Shown here: piece after piece, positions 1 to 14,410 of the stretch
Numbering within the stretch: the first letter of the stretch is position 1
Layout: every line of letters starts with the position of its first letter
Assembly: GCA_964020155.1 (NCBI GenBank)
Contig: OZ026557.1
Span: 5,016,466-5,080,465, forward strand
From: Chondrilla cf. caribensis
Taxonomy: Eukaryota; Porifera; Demospongiae; Chondrillida; Chondrillidae
Length of the DNA: 64,000 bases
Direction of reading: 5' to 3'
Program-made: the position numbers and the translations under genes
Notes under the pieces: generated by a model
Told to the model about the DNA's origin: nothing
The model's input: the letters and a program-made list of their open reading frames with translations, nothing else
Database searches by the model: none

Positions 1-18
1 TCACGACTCGTCCCGCAG

Positions 19-3000
19 ATACTGAATGTGCTACCGGTGTTGTGGGTGATGATCCTGGTTTCCTTGGTAACAGCTGTAATGAACTAAATTCATTGGTTCT
101 GTCTCGCTTTATCGGTGTCCTGGGGTGTGTGGCCCACCAGCAGCTGATCCACCTTGAGCAGTACACGCTGGGGGAGTTGAAGAGGAGGGCTAGACTAAGA
201 GAAGCAAGAAGCAAGAAGGACTCGGACACTACACTCCCTACACCAGCTCTGGGCAAGACTCCTAAAGGAAGAACACCAGGAACCACGGTGAGTCTTCTGA
301 ACTCTTCTCTCTATATCCTGTGCTCCTCCGTCTGTATCCTGTGCTCCTCTGTCTGTATCCTGTGCTCCTCCATCTGTATCCTGAGCTCCTCTGTCTGTAT
401 CCTGTGCTCCTCTGTCTGTATCCTGTACTATTGCCATTTCTCCACTTCAGTGTACTACTGTTGCCAGTGGTGATGGTAACAATGAAGAAGAGATGCTTGG
501 AGCTGCCGAAGATGTGGAGGCGGAGCTTGTCCACCGGGTGTGCGAGCAGGAACTCCTCCACCCAGTGACCTCCTTGCTGGGGTCATTCCTACCGCTGATA
601 GTCACTGTGTGTCAAGACCCACAGGTGTTCTCCTGCCCCGTGCTGCAAACCAGTGCTGCACTCACACTAGCCAAGTTCATGTTGATCAGGTATGTATGTA
701 TGCAGTGTGCATGCATCTTTACATGTGTGCATGCATGTACGTGCATATGTACTTTAATATACGTACATGTGTGTGCGTGTGTAGCTTGTGAACATTCTGT
801 TTCTAAATTTAGCTCAAAGTTCTGCGATCAGAACCTTCAACTCCTGTTCACTATACTGGAAAAGGTAACTATGCATGCATGTACAGTACTTACAGTATGT
901 GTCTGTTATTTGTACGCACATACGTGTGTTCCAGTATGTCTGTGATCAGTTGAAGTGTCAGGGGTGTGGTCTCTCAAATGCAGTCACCTCAACCTGTGAT
1001 CAGGGCCAACACTATTGTGGCCCTTGGAGATCTCACTTTCCGATTCCCAAATCTAATTGAACCCTGGACCTCACATTTGTATGCCAGGTATGTAAGTCCA
1101 CTAGTATGTTAGTATGTAGTACATCATGTGTCTCAATACGCCTTTACAGTGTGTATTGTGTGTACAGTGTGCACTGTGTGTACTTGATGTACTGTGTGTA
1201 CTGTGTGTACAGTGTGCACTGTGTGTACTTGATGTACTGTGTGTACTGTGTGTACAGTGTGTACTATGTGTACTTGATATACTGTGTGTACTTTGTGTAC
1301 AGTGTGTACTGTGTACTTTGTGTACAGCGTGTACTTTGTGTACGGTGTATTCCTGTAGGCTGTCCGATGAGTCTGTGTTGGTGCGTAAGAACACAATGAC
1401 TGTATTGAGTCACCTCGTACTCAACGATATGGTGAAGGTCAAAGGTCAGATCAGCTTCATCGCCTTGTGTCTTGAGGACAGGGAGCCCCGTATTGCTGAC
1501 CTTGCCAAACTGTTCTTCCATGAATTAGCCAAAAAGGTGGGTGGCACTGTCTACATACTTGCATAGGCTGTAGGCACGGCAACCGACATGTCTATACATG
1601 GACTATGGGTGTGGCAGTCCACATGTCTCCACATGGGCTGTAGGCATGGCAACCTACGTATATGTCCGTACATGGGTTGTGGGTGTGGCAGTCTGTGTGT
1701 CCATACACAAACTGTGGGTGTATTTTATTACAGATCCTACGTGGTGTGTGTTCCCACAGTTCATAGTAGGACTGACCGTATTTGAGTGTACTTACGTATG
1801 TCCATGTACTTATAGTTACTGTATTATTGTACCCCAAGTCATCGTCTGTGTATGTGCGAACTTATATGGTTTCCACTGTCGGTCATCCCTACTCTCACAA
1901 CCCCTGCTCCCCGGGGTAATGCTCTGTACAATGTTGTACCCCCACTCCCCAGGGTAATGCTCTGTACAATGTTGTACCCCCACTCCCCAGGGTAATGCTC
2001 TGTACAATGTTGTATCCCCACTCCCCAGGGTAATGCTCTGTACAATGTTGTATCCCCGCTCCCCGGGGTAATGCTCTGTACAATGTTGTATCCCCACTCC
2101 CCAGGGTAATGCTCTGTACAATGTTGTATCCCCACTCCCCAGGGTAATGCTCTGTACAATGTTGTATCCCCGCTCCCCGGGGTAATGCTCTGTACAATGT
2201 TGTATCCCCACTCCCCAGGGTAATGCTCTGTACAATGTTGTACCCCCACTCCCCAGGGTAATGCTCTGTACAATGTTGTATCCCCACTCCCCAGGGTAAT
2301 GCTCTGTACAATGTTGTATCCCCACTCCCCAGGGTAATGCTCTGTACAATGTTGTATCCCCACTCCCCAGGGTAATGCTCTGTACAATGTTGTATCCATG
2401 CTCCCCAGGGTAATGCTCTGTACAATGTTGTATCCCCGCTCCCTGGGGTAATGCTCTGTACAATGTTGTACCCCCACTCCCCAGGGTAATGCTCTGTACA
2501 ATGTTGTACCCCCACTCCCCAGGGTAATGCTCTGTACAATGTTGTATCCCCACTCCCCAGGGTAATGCTCTGTACAATGTTGTATCCCCGCTCCCCGGGG
2601 TAATGCTCTGTACAATGTTGTATCCCCACTCCCCAGGGTAATGCTCTGTACAATGTTGTATCCCCACTCCCCAGGGTAATGCTCTGTACAATGTTGTATC
2701 CCCGCTCCCCGGGGTAATGCTCTGTACAATGTTGTATCCCCACTCCCCAGGGTAATGCTCTGTACAATGTTGTACCCCCACTCCCCAGGGTAATGCTCTG
2801 TACAATGTTGTACCCCCACTCCCCAGGGTAATGCTCTGTACAACGTTCTACCAGACATCATTAGCCGGCTTTCTGATCCTGTGATGGCCGTCTCTGAAGA
2901 CACGTTCAACACTATTCTGAAGTACCTGCTCTCGTTCATACAAAAGGAGAAGCAGTCCGAGATGTTAGTGGAGAAGCTCTGTCATAGGTTCCGTGCCACC

Positions 3001-4803
3001 AGGTATGTGGGTGTGTCTGTGTGTAGTGTTCGATGGCTAGTGATTGTTACCATGTGTGGTGTGCAGTGTTCAATAGCTAGTGATTGTTACCATGTGTAGT
3101 GTGTGGGTGTGCTGTGTATTTGTAATAGTGGGTCGCATATAATTTGTGTGGGTGTGTTACTGTTTGATTTTTGACCTGGTTCCACAGAAGTGAGAGACAA
3201 TGGCGAGACATAGCGCACTGCCTGTCCCAGCTTTCCTATAGTGAGCGTGCTGTGAAGAAACTTCAGGAGAACATGCCCTGCTACCAGGACAAGCTGGGAG
3301 GAGCAAGAGTGTACACGTATTTCTCCGCCATCTTTTCCAAATGTAGAAAGTTTGCCAAGCCAGAAATCAAGGTCATCATGTGTCTCCTTCAACTCAATGC
3401 TCATTCATGATTTGGTCCTTATTGTTTGCTGTGTTTACGTTTATTCTTGTTGTTGTTTACAGACATTAGTGGACGAGTTGGAAGGAAAAGTGGAAGAAAT
3501 GCACAAGAAGTATGCCACTGGTGAGGGAGAGACAAGACCCACAGAGGGTGCCAATGGAGAGGGTGATGACAACTTGAGGCAACCATCTCACCAGGATCCT
3601 CTGGTAGCAGTGGAAAGTGAGTACACGCAATAGCTGATAGTCCCAACAAGTGCTCAGTTTGATTGCACGTGTGTTGGGTGGGAGTGCATACCTACGTACG
3701 TACATGTAACTCGCTTATACATAATAGCTGTGTCCTGGTGTGGACCACTTATACAGAGTGTGTACAGACACTTCAGTATACATGTAGTATGTCATATGCA
3801 ATAGAAAGTGTTTACTCATCTCCTACCTAGTTCTCAATCAATTAATCCCAACAATGATACTACCTGGTGAACTATGCTGTTACCCATGTACATGTACATG
3901 ACTGGGGTCCAGCTCTTATGTATGTGTGCACACTTTTCCTTTGATCTTCGTTGAGTCAGGAAAGTGTGTGTACATATGTTATGTAACCTTCAGGAAGGAT
4001 GTATCAGGAATGGATTCTTTGTACGTGATACAGAGGATGAAGCCCGAGAGGGGTCTATTACCAGTGTTTCCTTCCTAGAGGTGATACGTATGTAATAGTT
4101 ATATCCTGGTGTGGTGAATGATAGATAATTTATACTGCAAAAATGCACATAGTTCAATACAACATATTATATGCAATAGAACGGTATCACTGACCTGTGC
4201 TGCATGGCTTATGTACGCACAGTTTTTCCTTTGATCCACCCCTCAAACAGGATACAAGTGTAAATAACATGTATATATCCTGACTAACCACTTGCTGACA
4301 TTTCAAAAGCTAATTGATTAATCAATTGCCACATCTGGGGATCTCAGGATACATAGGACATGCATCCCTATTGTGGTCTCTTTGATGTTACTAGCCAATC
4401 AGGATACACGGACATAGTATGTACATCGGCGTAGTTGATACTGTGCTTCAACCATTACGTACGTACATTCACAGATGTTCCTAAAGGACGGGGGTCATCG
4501 ATGAAAGTAATCTCATCGCATCGAAAGTCAGCTAGAAGTGTTCGATCAAGACAAGCTGCTATCACCAGTGAAGAATCTGAAGAAGAAGATTACGTTCCGC
4601 AAACAGCAAAGAAGACTTCCTTGAGATCCAAAAGAACCTTGACAAAGCTGACCAAGTCTTCCAAAGTGAAAGGGAACAAGTTGTTGTTCAGCAGTGAAGA
4701 AGACGACCCTGATTGTGAGTCCAGCTTGGAGATGGAACCCCAGAGGATCTTCTCCGATGAGACGAGCGATGTAGAGAACGTGGATCCCTTGTGCATGCCA
4801 TAG
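19..4803 (+). CDS. NCAPD2: Condensin complex subunit 1 (CAP-D2), 3' part
   Basis: HEAT-repeat subunit of condensin I, which compacts mitotic chromosomes in the nucleus. The 5' part lies outside the window. Exons read: 19-287, 451-689, 813-864, 984-1087, 1359-1536, 2827-3002, 3188-3371, 3463-3616, 4475-4803 (stop TAG); all joins are GT-AG and keep phase. The conserved CAP-D2 block is plain: KNTMTVLSHLVLNDMVKVKG in exon 5, then GNALYNVLPDIISRLSDP opening exon 6, then the acidic and basic tail (EESEEEDYVPQ, FSSEEDDPD) expected at this C terminus. Exon 6 follows directly on a 38-bp minisatellite whose units copy its first bases. The 3617-4474 intron could hide a small exon. Identity is very likely; the exact tail exons are a little less certain. 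Confidence 0.93.
308..428. repeat. 21-bp tandem repeat in NCAPD2 intron
   Basis: About six copies of a 21-bp unit with core CTGTGCTCCTCTGTCTGTAT fill the 163-bp intron between 288 and 450. Open frames on both strands here are by-products of the repeat. Confidence 0.85.
1145..1345. repeat. GTGTGTACTGT-type repeat in NCAPD2 intron
   Basis: Imperfect tandem GTGTGTAC/CTGTGTGTACAGT units fill most of the intron between exons 4 and 5 (1088-1358). It gives open frames on both strands that have no family likeness. Confidence 0.85.
1915..2826. repeat. 38-bp minisatellite, 24 copies, carrying a 3' splice site
   Basis: Exactly 24 units of 38 bp end flush against NCAPD2 exon 6 at 2827. Each unit begins GGTAATGCTCTGTACAATGT and most end in CTCCCCAG, so a unit reproduces the acceptor AG and the first codons of exon 6 (G-N-A-L-Y-N-V). 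A few units read CCCCGG or CCCTGG instead and so lose the AG. The unit has no stop on the minus strand in any frame, which makes 290-366 codon open frames that are not genes. Confidence 0.95.
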
Positions 4804-5039
4804 TGAACACACAATCATACCCACAACATCACCCAAAGTACTGAATGTACGTAGCATGTATGTATCTATGTGCTAGATGATTTTGTGATAATTCCCAGAT
4901 GCTATTCAGCGGCAACACATTCAACTGTTGTCAAGGCACAAGGTTGGCTAGTTAGTGAAGAAGGTCTTCAGTACATTTGCAGTAGGCGAATATACACATG
5001 TACACGTACTGGTACGTATATACTTATTGTATAATAGCT

Positions 5040-5083
<44 letters not shown>

Positions 5084-6374
5084 TATTACTCACATACAAT
5101 ACATAATATGTACATGTGTACATTTATTGTTTGATACAAGACCTATTCTTGAGCTCTGCCATTCCACTGTAGGACGTAATAAAATTAATATGTTTGATTA
5201 ATGCTAGGAATTTCATATTCCTTTGACTGATTACAAGATTTATGATATTGCTGATAACGTGAACAATTGATTGATAATCAACCACATGCTTCAGATAAAT
5301 CATGTATCCTGGTGAACGGTACTTGACTGCACTGGAGAAAGTGGATGGTTCACAAATTGCTGGAGTCAATTGTCTTCGTCCAGATCACAACTGACCTCAC
5401 ATACATGGTAGTGACAACTACATAGGTTAACTGTCTGGTGTGCAGGTTAGGGAGTGTACTCGAATACATAATGCCTTGATTGATTCCAATTGTAGATGAA
5501 AATTAATATAGTAATTGATAACCAGGAAGCTAGTGAGCACTAATGGGTTACACATATCTACCTTCTCCTTCAATTACTTCTGCTTTAAACTAAAGTGGAA
5601 ACTCGTTAGACTATTAATACAAACTAATTTTTGAGTATTATTTGATTTGCCATTGGTACTGGACATGTAGGAAACCAGAACCTGATATATAAGAAGTACA
5701 TCTGATGAGAACAGACTTTGGGTTCTTTACAATTTCTACCTCCTGTGATAGGAATGGCAAATTGCAAACTGTTTATAATTGTCAGTAACTGTGTACATAC
5801 TGGAAGTAATATATGCATATATATATATATATATATTTTTTAACATAATATATAATATAATATAATTTAATACTAATCTAATCATGAATAGTGTTGTTAT
5901 TACATCAATGATTGTGCACATATATTATACGTAAATACATGCATAAAGTCCAACTACACAGATTTCTGATTTTAATTTCACTTAATCATTGTAGTCTCAT
6001 ATTATGCATAAATGTGCCAACACAATCTAATAAAATAAAAAATTAATGAATTTTATGAATTTGAATACCATAATACACACCACCACATACAATGACGCAG
6101 CTACGTAAGTACACACACACACACACACAAGCTTAATTTCCAAATATTTTAAATTTACACGGTAATAATAAAGTAAATGTTATAAAAACAATACAAAGAT
6201 GATTGGTTAAAGAGAACTAGCCTATGAAATGAAGACAGCTAAAATTAACCACACAAAATACATGTACTTTGAGAAAAAAACAACAACAATGCAGAGAAAA
6301 AACAAACATTCAGTGAAGACTCAAACTCTATGTTTACATACGTATAAAATTGTTCAAGTGAAATGTGAGAAACG
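4804..6374. other. AT-rich spacer between convergent NCAPD2 and IRF genes
   Basis: Probable 3' untranslated and intergenic DNA of two genes that converge here. It holds a (TA)n run at about 5047-5083, a second TA-rich run near 5818-5840 and a short (AC)n near 6112-6128. I see no coding exon and no RNA gene. Confidence 0.7.
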
Positions 6375-9300
6375 TCAATTCATGCTATCATTGGTTTTTT
6401 GAGAGCGATTTTGGTCGGAGCTGTGCATTTCAATGGGCGGGGAGGTCAAGGAGACACAGTCGAAGCTGTCCACCGGAGGCAGTGTCAAGTTGCAGATCTG
6501 CTCCAGCCTCCTAATGACTCTCCTCAGATAGACTACGACGGTCACATAGTTCAGTATCAAGGGATGGTCTTTGTGCATGGGCTGCCCCAGTGTCATGGTT
6601 ACGTAAGGGCTAGGGACTTCCCCATATTCCTTTCCCACCTCCCTGGTCTTTCTGTCGTTAACTGAAGCAAGCAATAATTCCTTGAAAATTGCATAATCAA
6701 AAACTTTCTCTTTCCGTCCCAAGGGTAAGGTTTTAACACTAACTCCTTTATATGATAACACAGATCGTACGTACACTACCAAGGGAGTGAGGGCTGTCAC
6801 ATATAGGTCTCCCTCTTCTGTGGATTCTATCAGCATGCCACGATTTAGTTGGTTTAAGATGAAAGCATTTCCACTCGGGTATTTCTGCTCAGGCGGTAGA
6901 CAAACGAAGTGAGAGTCTGGGGGTACACCAGGGATGTAGTCCGATTTTAATCCTGGAAAATAGGAATAGAAATAGAAATATAATTGGAAGTTGGTACACA
7001 TGACCGAAACTTGATATCTATGTACTGCACAGCAAATGTATATAAATACATACCGGAGTACACATAGCAGCCATGTTTATTCTTCACTGTTTCCATGGTG
7101 ATGGGCTCAAGGTTGTTATAATAGACAGCAACATGAAATTGAGGTGAACGGTTACTTTTCAAAGGCACAGACACTTGCAACTGGTCAGTGGAGTCCTCTC
7201 TGAACAGTTCCATCTGAAGTGAAAAAACAGTTGAAACATCTTAATTACTTCCACACAAATGCACATATTGTGACAAACACTACTAAAGGTCCTACTGTAC
7301 ACACACTAGTAGAGGTCCTACTGTACACACACTAGTGGAGGTCCCACTGTACACACACTAGTGGAGGTCCTACTGTACACACACCAGTAGAGGTCCCACT
7401 GTACACACGCTAGTAGAGGTCCCACTGTACACACACCAGTAGAGGTCCCACTGTACACACACTAGTAGAGGTCCCACTGTACACACACCAGTAGAGGTCC
7501 CACTGTACACACACTAGTAGAGGTCCCACTGTACACACACTAGTGGAGGTTCTACTGTACACACACTAGTAGAGGTCCTACTGTACACACACTAGTAGAG
7601 GTCCCACTGTACACACACCAGTAGAGGTCCCACTGTACACACACCAGTAGAGGTCCCACTGTACACACACTAGTAGAGGTCCTACTGTACACACACTAGT
7701 AGAGGTCCCACTGTACACACACTAGTAGAGGTCCTACTGTACACACACTAGTAGAGGTCCCACTGTACACACGCTAGTAGAGGTCCCACTGTACGCACAC
7801 TAGTAGAGGTCCCACTGTACACACACTAGTAGAGGTCCTACTGTACACACACTAGTGGAGGTTCTACTGTACACACACCAGTAGAGGTCCTACTGTACAC
7901 ACGCTAGTAGAGGTCCTACTGTACACACACTAGTAGAGGTCCCACTGTACACACACTAGTAGAGGTCCTACTGTACACACACTAGTAGAGGTCCCACTGT
8001 ACACACACTAGTAGAGGTCCCACTGTACACACACTAGTAGAGGTCCTACTGTACACACACTAGTAGAGGTCCCACTGTACACACACTAGTAGAGGTCCCA
8101 CTGTACACACACTAGTAGAGGTCCTACTGTACACACACTAGTAGAGGTCCTACTGTACACACACTAGTAGAGGTCCCACTGTACACACACTAGTAGAGGT
8201 CCCACTGTACACACACTAGTAGAGGTCCCACTGTACACACACTAGTAGAGGTCCTACTGTACACACACTAGTAGAGGTCCCACTGTACACACACTAGTGG
8301 AGGTCCTACTGTACACACACTAGTGGAGGTCCTACTGTACACACACTAGTAGAGGTCCCACTGTACACACACTACTAAAGGTCCTACTGTACACACACTA
8401 GTAGAGGTCCTACTGTACACACACTAGTAGAGGTCCCACTGTACACACACTAGTAGAGGTCCCACTGTACACACACTAGTAGAGGTCCCACTGTACACAC
8501 ACTAGTAGAGGTCCCACTGTACACACACTAGTAGAGGTCCCACTGTACACACACTAGTAGAGGTCCCACTGTACACACACTAGTAGAGGTCCCACTGTAC
8601 ACACACTAGTAGAGGTCCCACTGTACACACACTAGTAGAGGTCCTACTGTACACACACTAGTAGAGGTCCTACTGTACACACACTAGTAGAGGTCCCACT
8701 GTACACACACTAGTAGAGGTCCCACTGTACACACACTAGTAGAGGTCCCACTGTACACACACTAGTAGAGGTCCCACTGTACACACACTAGTAGAGGTCC
8801 CACTGTACACACACTAGTAGAGGTCCCACTGTACACACACTAGTAGAGGTCCCACTGTACACACACTAGTAGAGGTCCCACTGTACACACACTAGTAGAG
8901 GTCCTACTGTACACACACTAGTAGAGGTCCTACTGTACACACACTAGTAGAGGTCCCACTGTACACACACTAGTAGAGGTCCCACTGTACACACACTAGT
9001 AGAGGTCCCACTGTACACACACTAGTAGAGGTCCCACTGTACACACACTAGTAGAGGTCCCACTGTACACACACTAGTAGAGGTCCTACTGTACACACAC
9101 TAGTAGAGGTCCTACTGTACACACACTAGTAGAGGTCCCACTGTACACACACTAGTAGAGGTCCCACTGTACACACACTAGTAGAGGTCCCACTGTACAC
9201 ACACTAGTAGAGGTCCCACTGTACACCCACTAGTAGAGGTCCCACTGTACACACACTAGTAGAGGTCCCACAACATGTACGTTGTAACATCGAAGGTCGG

Positions 9301-12300
9301 AGGACGTACAAGTCAGCATATGTGGACAAGTAATCCGGTGATGTCCCAAAAATAGCAGACACAATGTCTAGCGAGTTCATGTGCTCAGAATCTGTCAGGT
9401 GAAGCATAATTGGTATCACCACACTGGAGTGGGCGTTCACAGTTCACAATTATGTCCACAACCACAAGGGGAATTATATGGGGGATGCTTCCCTGAAATC
9501 CCTATCCTATACTGTAGTGGGTATACTGAAACCACTGACATTGGATGGTAGACCATATCAGGTTTCTGTATAGGGTATCAGTGAACTTGACAACTAATAC
9601 ATTGTCGTTGTGCAATAAGTGTCTGTTGTTGTGCAACCACACTGCAACCTCAGTAGGAGAAGCCATGTCGCAAGCCCAACTACATGTGTAGGGAAGCCAC
9701 TTCCCATACACTGAGTAGGCCAGGAATGCCAGTTATCAACACTATTCCAGAACCTTGTTCCCTGGAAGGCTGGTTGAAAACTCCCTGGAATCCCCTCCAC
9801 ACAACTACTTCCTGGGTTGCCACTTCAGAATAACATTTTACATGGAGCATAAAAACAAAACATTTGAATTTTACTGCTAAAGGAAATGGGTCCAATGGTG
9901 GGGCTGGTGCATGCACTAAAGAAACACAGGTAGTGAGTTATGCATGAGAAATGACCCCACCCATGGGAACATTCTGGGTCACAATCTATTGTGGTGCATA
10001 CACTCTTCATATGGTCCCTCAAGCAAGAACTGGTCCCTCAAGCTAGGACTGGTCCCTCAAGCTAGGACTGGTCCCTCAAGCCAGGACTGGTCCCTCAAGC
10101 TAGGGGAAGTCCCTCAAGCTAGGGGAAGTCCCTCAAGCCAGGACTGGTCCCTCAAGCCAGGACTGGTCCCTCAAGCCAGGACTGGTCCCTCAAGCCAGGA
10201 CTGGTCCCTCAAACCAGGACTGGTCCCTCAAGCCAGGACTGGTCCCTCAAGCAAGGACTGGTCCCTCAAGCAAGGACTGGTCCCTCAAGACAGGACTGGT
10301 CCCTCAAGTCAGGACTGGTCCCTCAAGACAGGACTGGTCCCTCAAGTCAGGACTGGTCCCTCAAGCCAGGACTGGACCCTCAAGCCAGGACTGGTCCCTC
10401 AAGTCAGGACTGGTCCCTCAAGACAGGACTGGTCCCTCAAGCCAGGACTGGTCCCTCAAGCCAGGACTGGTCCTTCAAGTCAGGACTGGTCCCTCACGCC
10501 AGGACTGGTCCCTGGAGCTAGGGGAAGTCCCTCAAACCAAATAGTACAGTAGAAGTGGTGAGTTATGTACTGGGAGTGTACATTCCCAAAAGTGATAGAT
10601 AGTAAGAATACCAGAGATACTCCAGATCAGGTGGTTGCCAACCATCCTACACTACTCGCTTCTGTACAAACATCCAAAGTATTACAACACTCCTACAAGC
10701 TATGAAAGGCTGTTAGGCAACATATCCACACTGAAAATGGGATTCATAGACAGTAGGGGAATATTCAGTGATATCGCTGCATACTGAAAGTATGGCTGAG
10801 AGCAGTATAGGGTGCAGTGACTATATACACACATGCTAGTGGGCAAATGGGATGGATGAGTGTGGTGTGTGTGCATGTGTATGTATGCGTATGGTTTGTA
10901 CTGAGAATAACACTTTCAATATGGCAGGTGACCTGGCTCTTTGTTGCCAAGAAAACAACAAAATGGCATGATACAGTTCAGATATTGGAGCTAAATCTGT
11001 CGTTGAGTGTAATGGTGAACTTAGTGCATTAGGTTGTGAAGGTTCACTCAGTACAGTCTACAGTGATGGGGAGATCTCAACATGTGGGTAGATTATAGAG
11101 GTTTACTCAGTACAGTCTACAGTGATGGGGAGATCTCAACATGTGGGTAGATTATAGAGGTTCACTCAGTACAGTCTACAATGATGAGGAGATCTCAACA
11201 TGTGGGTAGATTATAGAGGGGCACTCAGTACAGTCTACAATGATGGGGAGATCTCAACATGTGGGTAGATTATAGAGGTTCACTCAGTACAGTCTACAAT
11301 GATGGGGAGATCTCAACATGTGGGTAGATTATAGAGGTCACTCAGTACAGTCTACAATGATGGGGAGATCTCAACATGTGGGTAGATTATAGAGGCTCAC
11401 TCAGTACAGTCTACAATGATGGGGAGATCTCAACATGTGGGTAGATTATAGAGGTTCACTAAGTACAGTCTACAATGATGGGGAGATCTCAACATGTGGG
11501 TAGATTATAGAGGTTCACTCAGTACAGTCTACAATGATGGGGAGATCTCAACATGTGGGTAGATTATAGAGGCCCACTCAGTACAGATTAATTGAGTCTT
11601 TTTAATAGATAGATTAATAGAAGTAATAGAGGTTCTATACAGATATATGATCCAAGAATAAACCCATACCTCCTTTTCACAAGTTGTTTTGCCTGAACAC
11701 TGGTTGGTGTTGAGTTTCAAGGCAGAACTACAACGACAGGGACCATCACTTTCTTCAAATGACTCAATATTATCATCATCTTCCCCATTTCCATCACTAT
11801 CTTCTCGTGGCATATTGCAGATAGAAATTGGGTCAAATTTGGTCTCAACGACATTGTCCACTTCTGGCTCTGTATCAGGGTAGGCGTGGTTGGGGGAGTG
11901 GCTGGAGGTGTTGCTGGAGGAGCAGCTGGAGGTGTGGCTTGGAGTCAACGAACCGTGACTGTGCAGAGTAGAGCAGACTTCAGATGCATTCCTCTCCTGT
12001 AGGAGGACCAGTAGAATAGCATAAAACAGCATTGTGGTGAGAAGGTACATCACAGCATAGTTAGGATGATGGACTCCATTCACAATGTACTGATATTACT
12101 CTATAGTAATCACCTCCATATATTTCAAGCTATTATTATTATTATATTTGAGTATGTATCAATATAATATAATTACACTACGCATCATGTTCCATTCCCG
12201 GTATGGCATGAATGACATTCATGACTTCCCGGAAAAGTGCTATTTCTATTGAAAACCACAGAGAAATGAATACAGACACATAATCATGAATACAATTATA

Positions 12301-13139
12301 ATCCTTTATAATGACATTCATAGACGTTAGAAGAAGAATTCCAGCTAATTCTCAAGAAGCAAATCGAGCTCTCCAAATCAGACTGGTTTCACAGAAAACA
12401 CAGAAGAAATGAACAACTTTAGAATCCTTCACAAGTCTGAAGAGAAGTGCTCTCAGCTCACCAAAGATGATTAAATGCATGCCCAACTGTGTACAATGGT
12501 TTGATTAAAGTTGTTTCATTGGTACCCGGTCCATTGACTATCAATTACCACGAGGTAGTTCTTGGTTGCTTTCAGATAACGAAGATGATTAAATTTCACT
12601 GAAAAGCCATTTAACAGCCATGAACTATTGTCCAAGAAATCCCACATAACCGCAGGTCAGATTCCCCACCCCACCTCCACTCCCAGAAAATATCAAATTA
12701 ATACAGGTCATTTGTAGCCATAGCAACAGAGCACATAGCATTATTGTGACTAGCACACTGCGGTACAAAGACAATGTGCACATCCTCAGTCTCCTACAGA
12801 AAATGTGCTGAAACGCACAAAATGTACATAGACCATGTGTTGACAGAGAAGTATTACCTGTTCATTTTTGTCCAGTGAAGACAGAGGCGACACAGGCAAT
12901 GGTTTAGGGTCTTGGATACAGGAGACTTGAATAGGAGTGATGGACCTGGAAGGAGAGCGGACCAGGCGGGGACTGTGGGGGAGAATGTGAGGCTGGGGAA
13001 TCAAGACCACAGGGAGACCTAAGAGGAAGCATAAACCATCGTGTGAGAGGTGACTGAGCTACAAACACACACATGCAGACCTACACGGACCTACACACAC
13101 ACAAACAGCCCTACACACACACACACACACACACACACA

Positions 13140-13174
<35 letters not shown>

Positions 13175-13251
13175 TAAACACACACAGTGACACACACAGG
13201 CACACACATACAGACAGACAGACAGACACACACACACACACACACACACAG

Positions 13252-13309
<58 letters not shown>

Positions 13310-14359
13310 CTTCACTACTACTAATCTTTCTAGCTTTACACTTCCAATTACCCAGTGACACCAACACATGTCACATCACTACTCCCAACAGAGAGATGTA
13401 CAAGACTGACATACTGACATCACTGGCCCCAGTGTCTGCAGCCTGTGGAGCACTGGTACATTCTCATGACTTCCCTCTGTACTACTTTACATAGTTAATT
13501 AGTTTAGTCTGTTTGCCCAGCACACTTCATTAGTGCCTCATCCCTAAGGCTTTCCTCAAGGAAAGGTTAACATAAACAAACCAGTCATTTTTAGTTTTGG
13601 TTTTGGTGGATAGGAATCTCCCACATGAATGCACTCTGTAGTCATATCCTTCCCTCACAGAGACCAGTGGAGGCATGAGTAACACGCTAGTCCAAGTCCT
13701 GGCTACACCGGTAGATTTCCAACTAATTCAATATTTCTTTCACAAAATGTTGTACCTCACGTTACTTGACAGGCAAGTGTTCACCCTGTGATACACCCAC
13801 TGTATGAGCAGGTCTCTGGGTTGTGCAATGGAGGGTGAGCCACTGAATGCCAACAAACATACTTGTGAGGGTAGGAAGTGTGCCCCTACACATGTACAAG
13901 ACTAGATGTCCACCCGATAGGTGATAAGCATTGTAAGGCTTTGATACAACTGTGTGGGCGGGATACATGGTGACACCCTTAATTAACTATGATCAAAGAT
14001 CATTCTGTACACAGGTACAGGGTATATTATATATTATTACACAAGAATCTAATTAAAAGCACCACACACTACCGGTAGATAAGCACAGCCAACACATTAG
14101 GTCATCATGTTGCTGGAGCCACCAAGTATCTCATTTATACTTTGTCTTCTCTGATGACAGACGACTTCTATGTTCAATTATGACATCACTCATAAGCCAT
14201 ATAAAAACTTACAGAAATCCAAAGATTCTTACAGTGAGATAATTACATTTTAATAGTCAATTCCAAGTGACACCACAAGGACTAATACTAAAGCACTGCC
14301 ACAATGAGGATAACCACCATGCTGGTGAATTACATGTGTGTAGGTTAATATTGTCCTAT

Positions 14360-14410
<51 letters not shown>

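Noticed and set aside
1816..2939. Three overlapping minus-strand open frames of 290-366 codons
   Set aside because: They are the three frames of the stop-free 38-bp minisatellite unit, opposite a real NCAPD2 intron and exon.
7263..9272. CRISPR-like regular array
   Set aside because: Units abut without unique spacers, the host is a eukaryote, and the period of 26 bp is one continuous unit.
9944..10552. 202-codon plus-strand open frame
   Set aside because: It is translated 19-bp minisatellite in an IRF intron; no start context and no family likeness.
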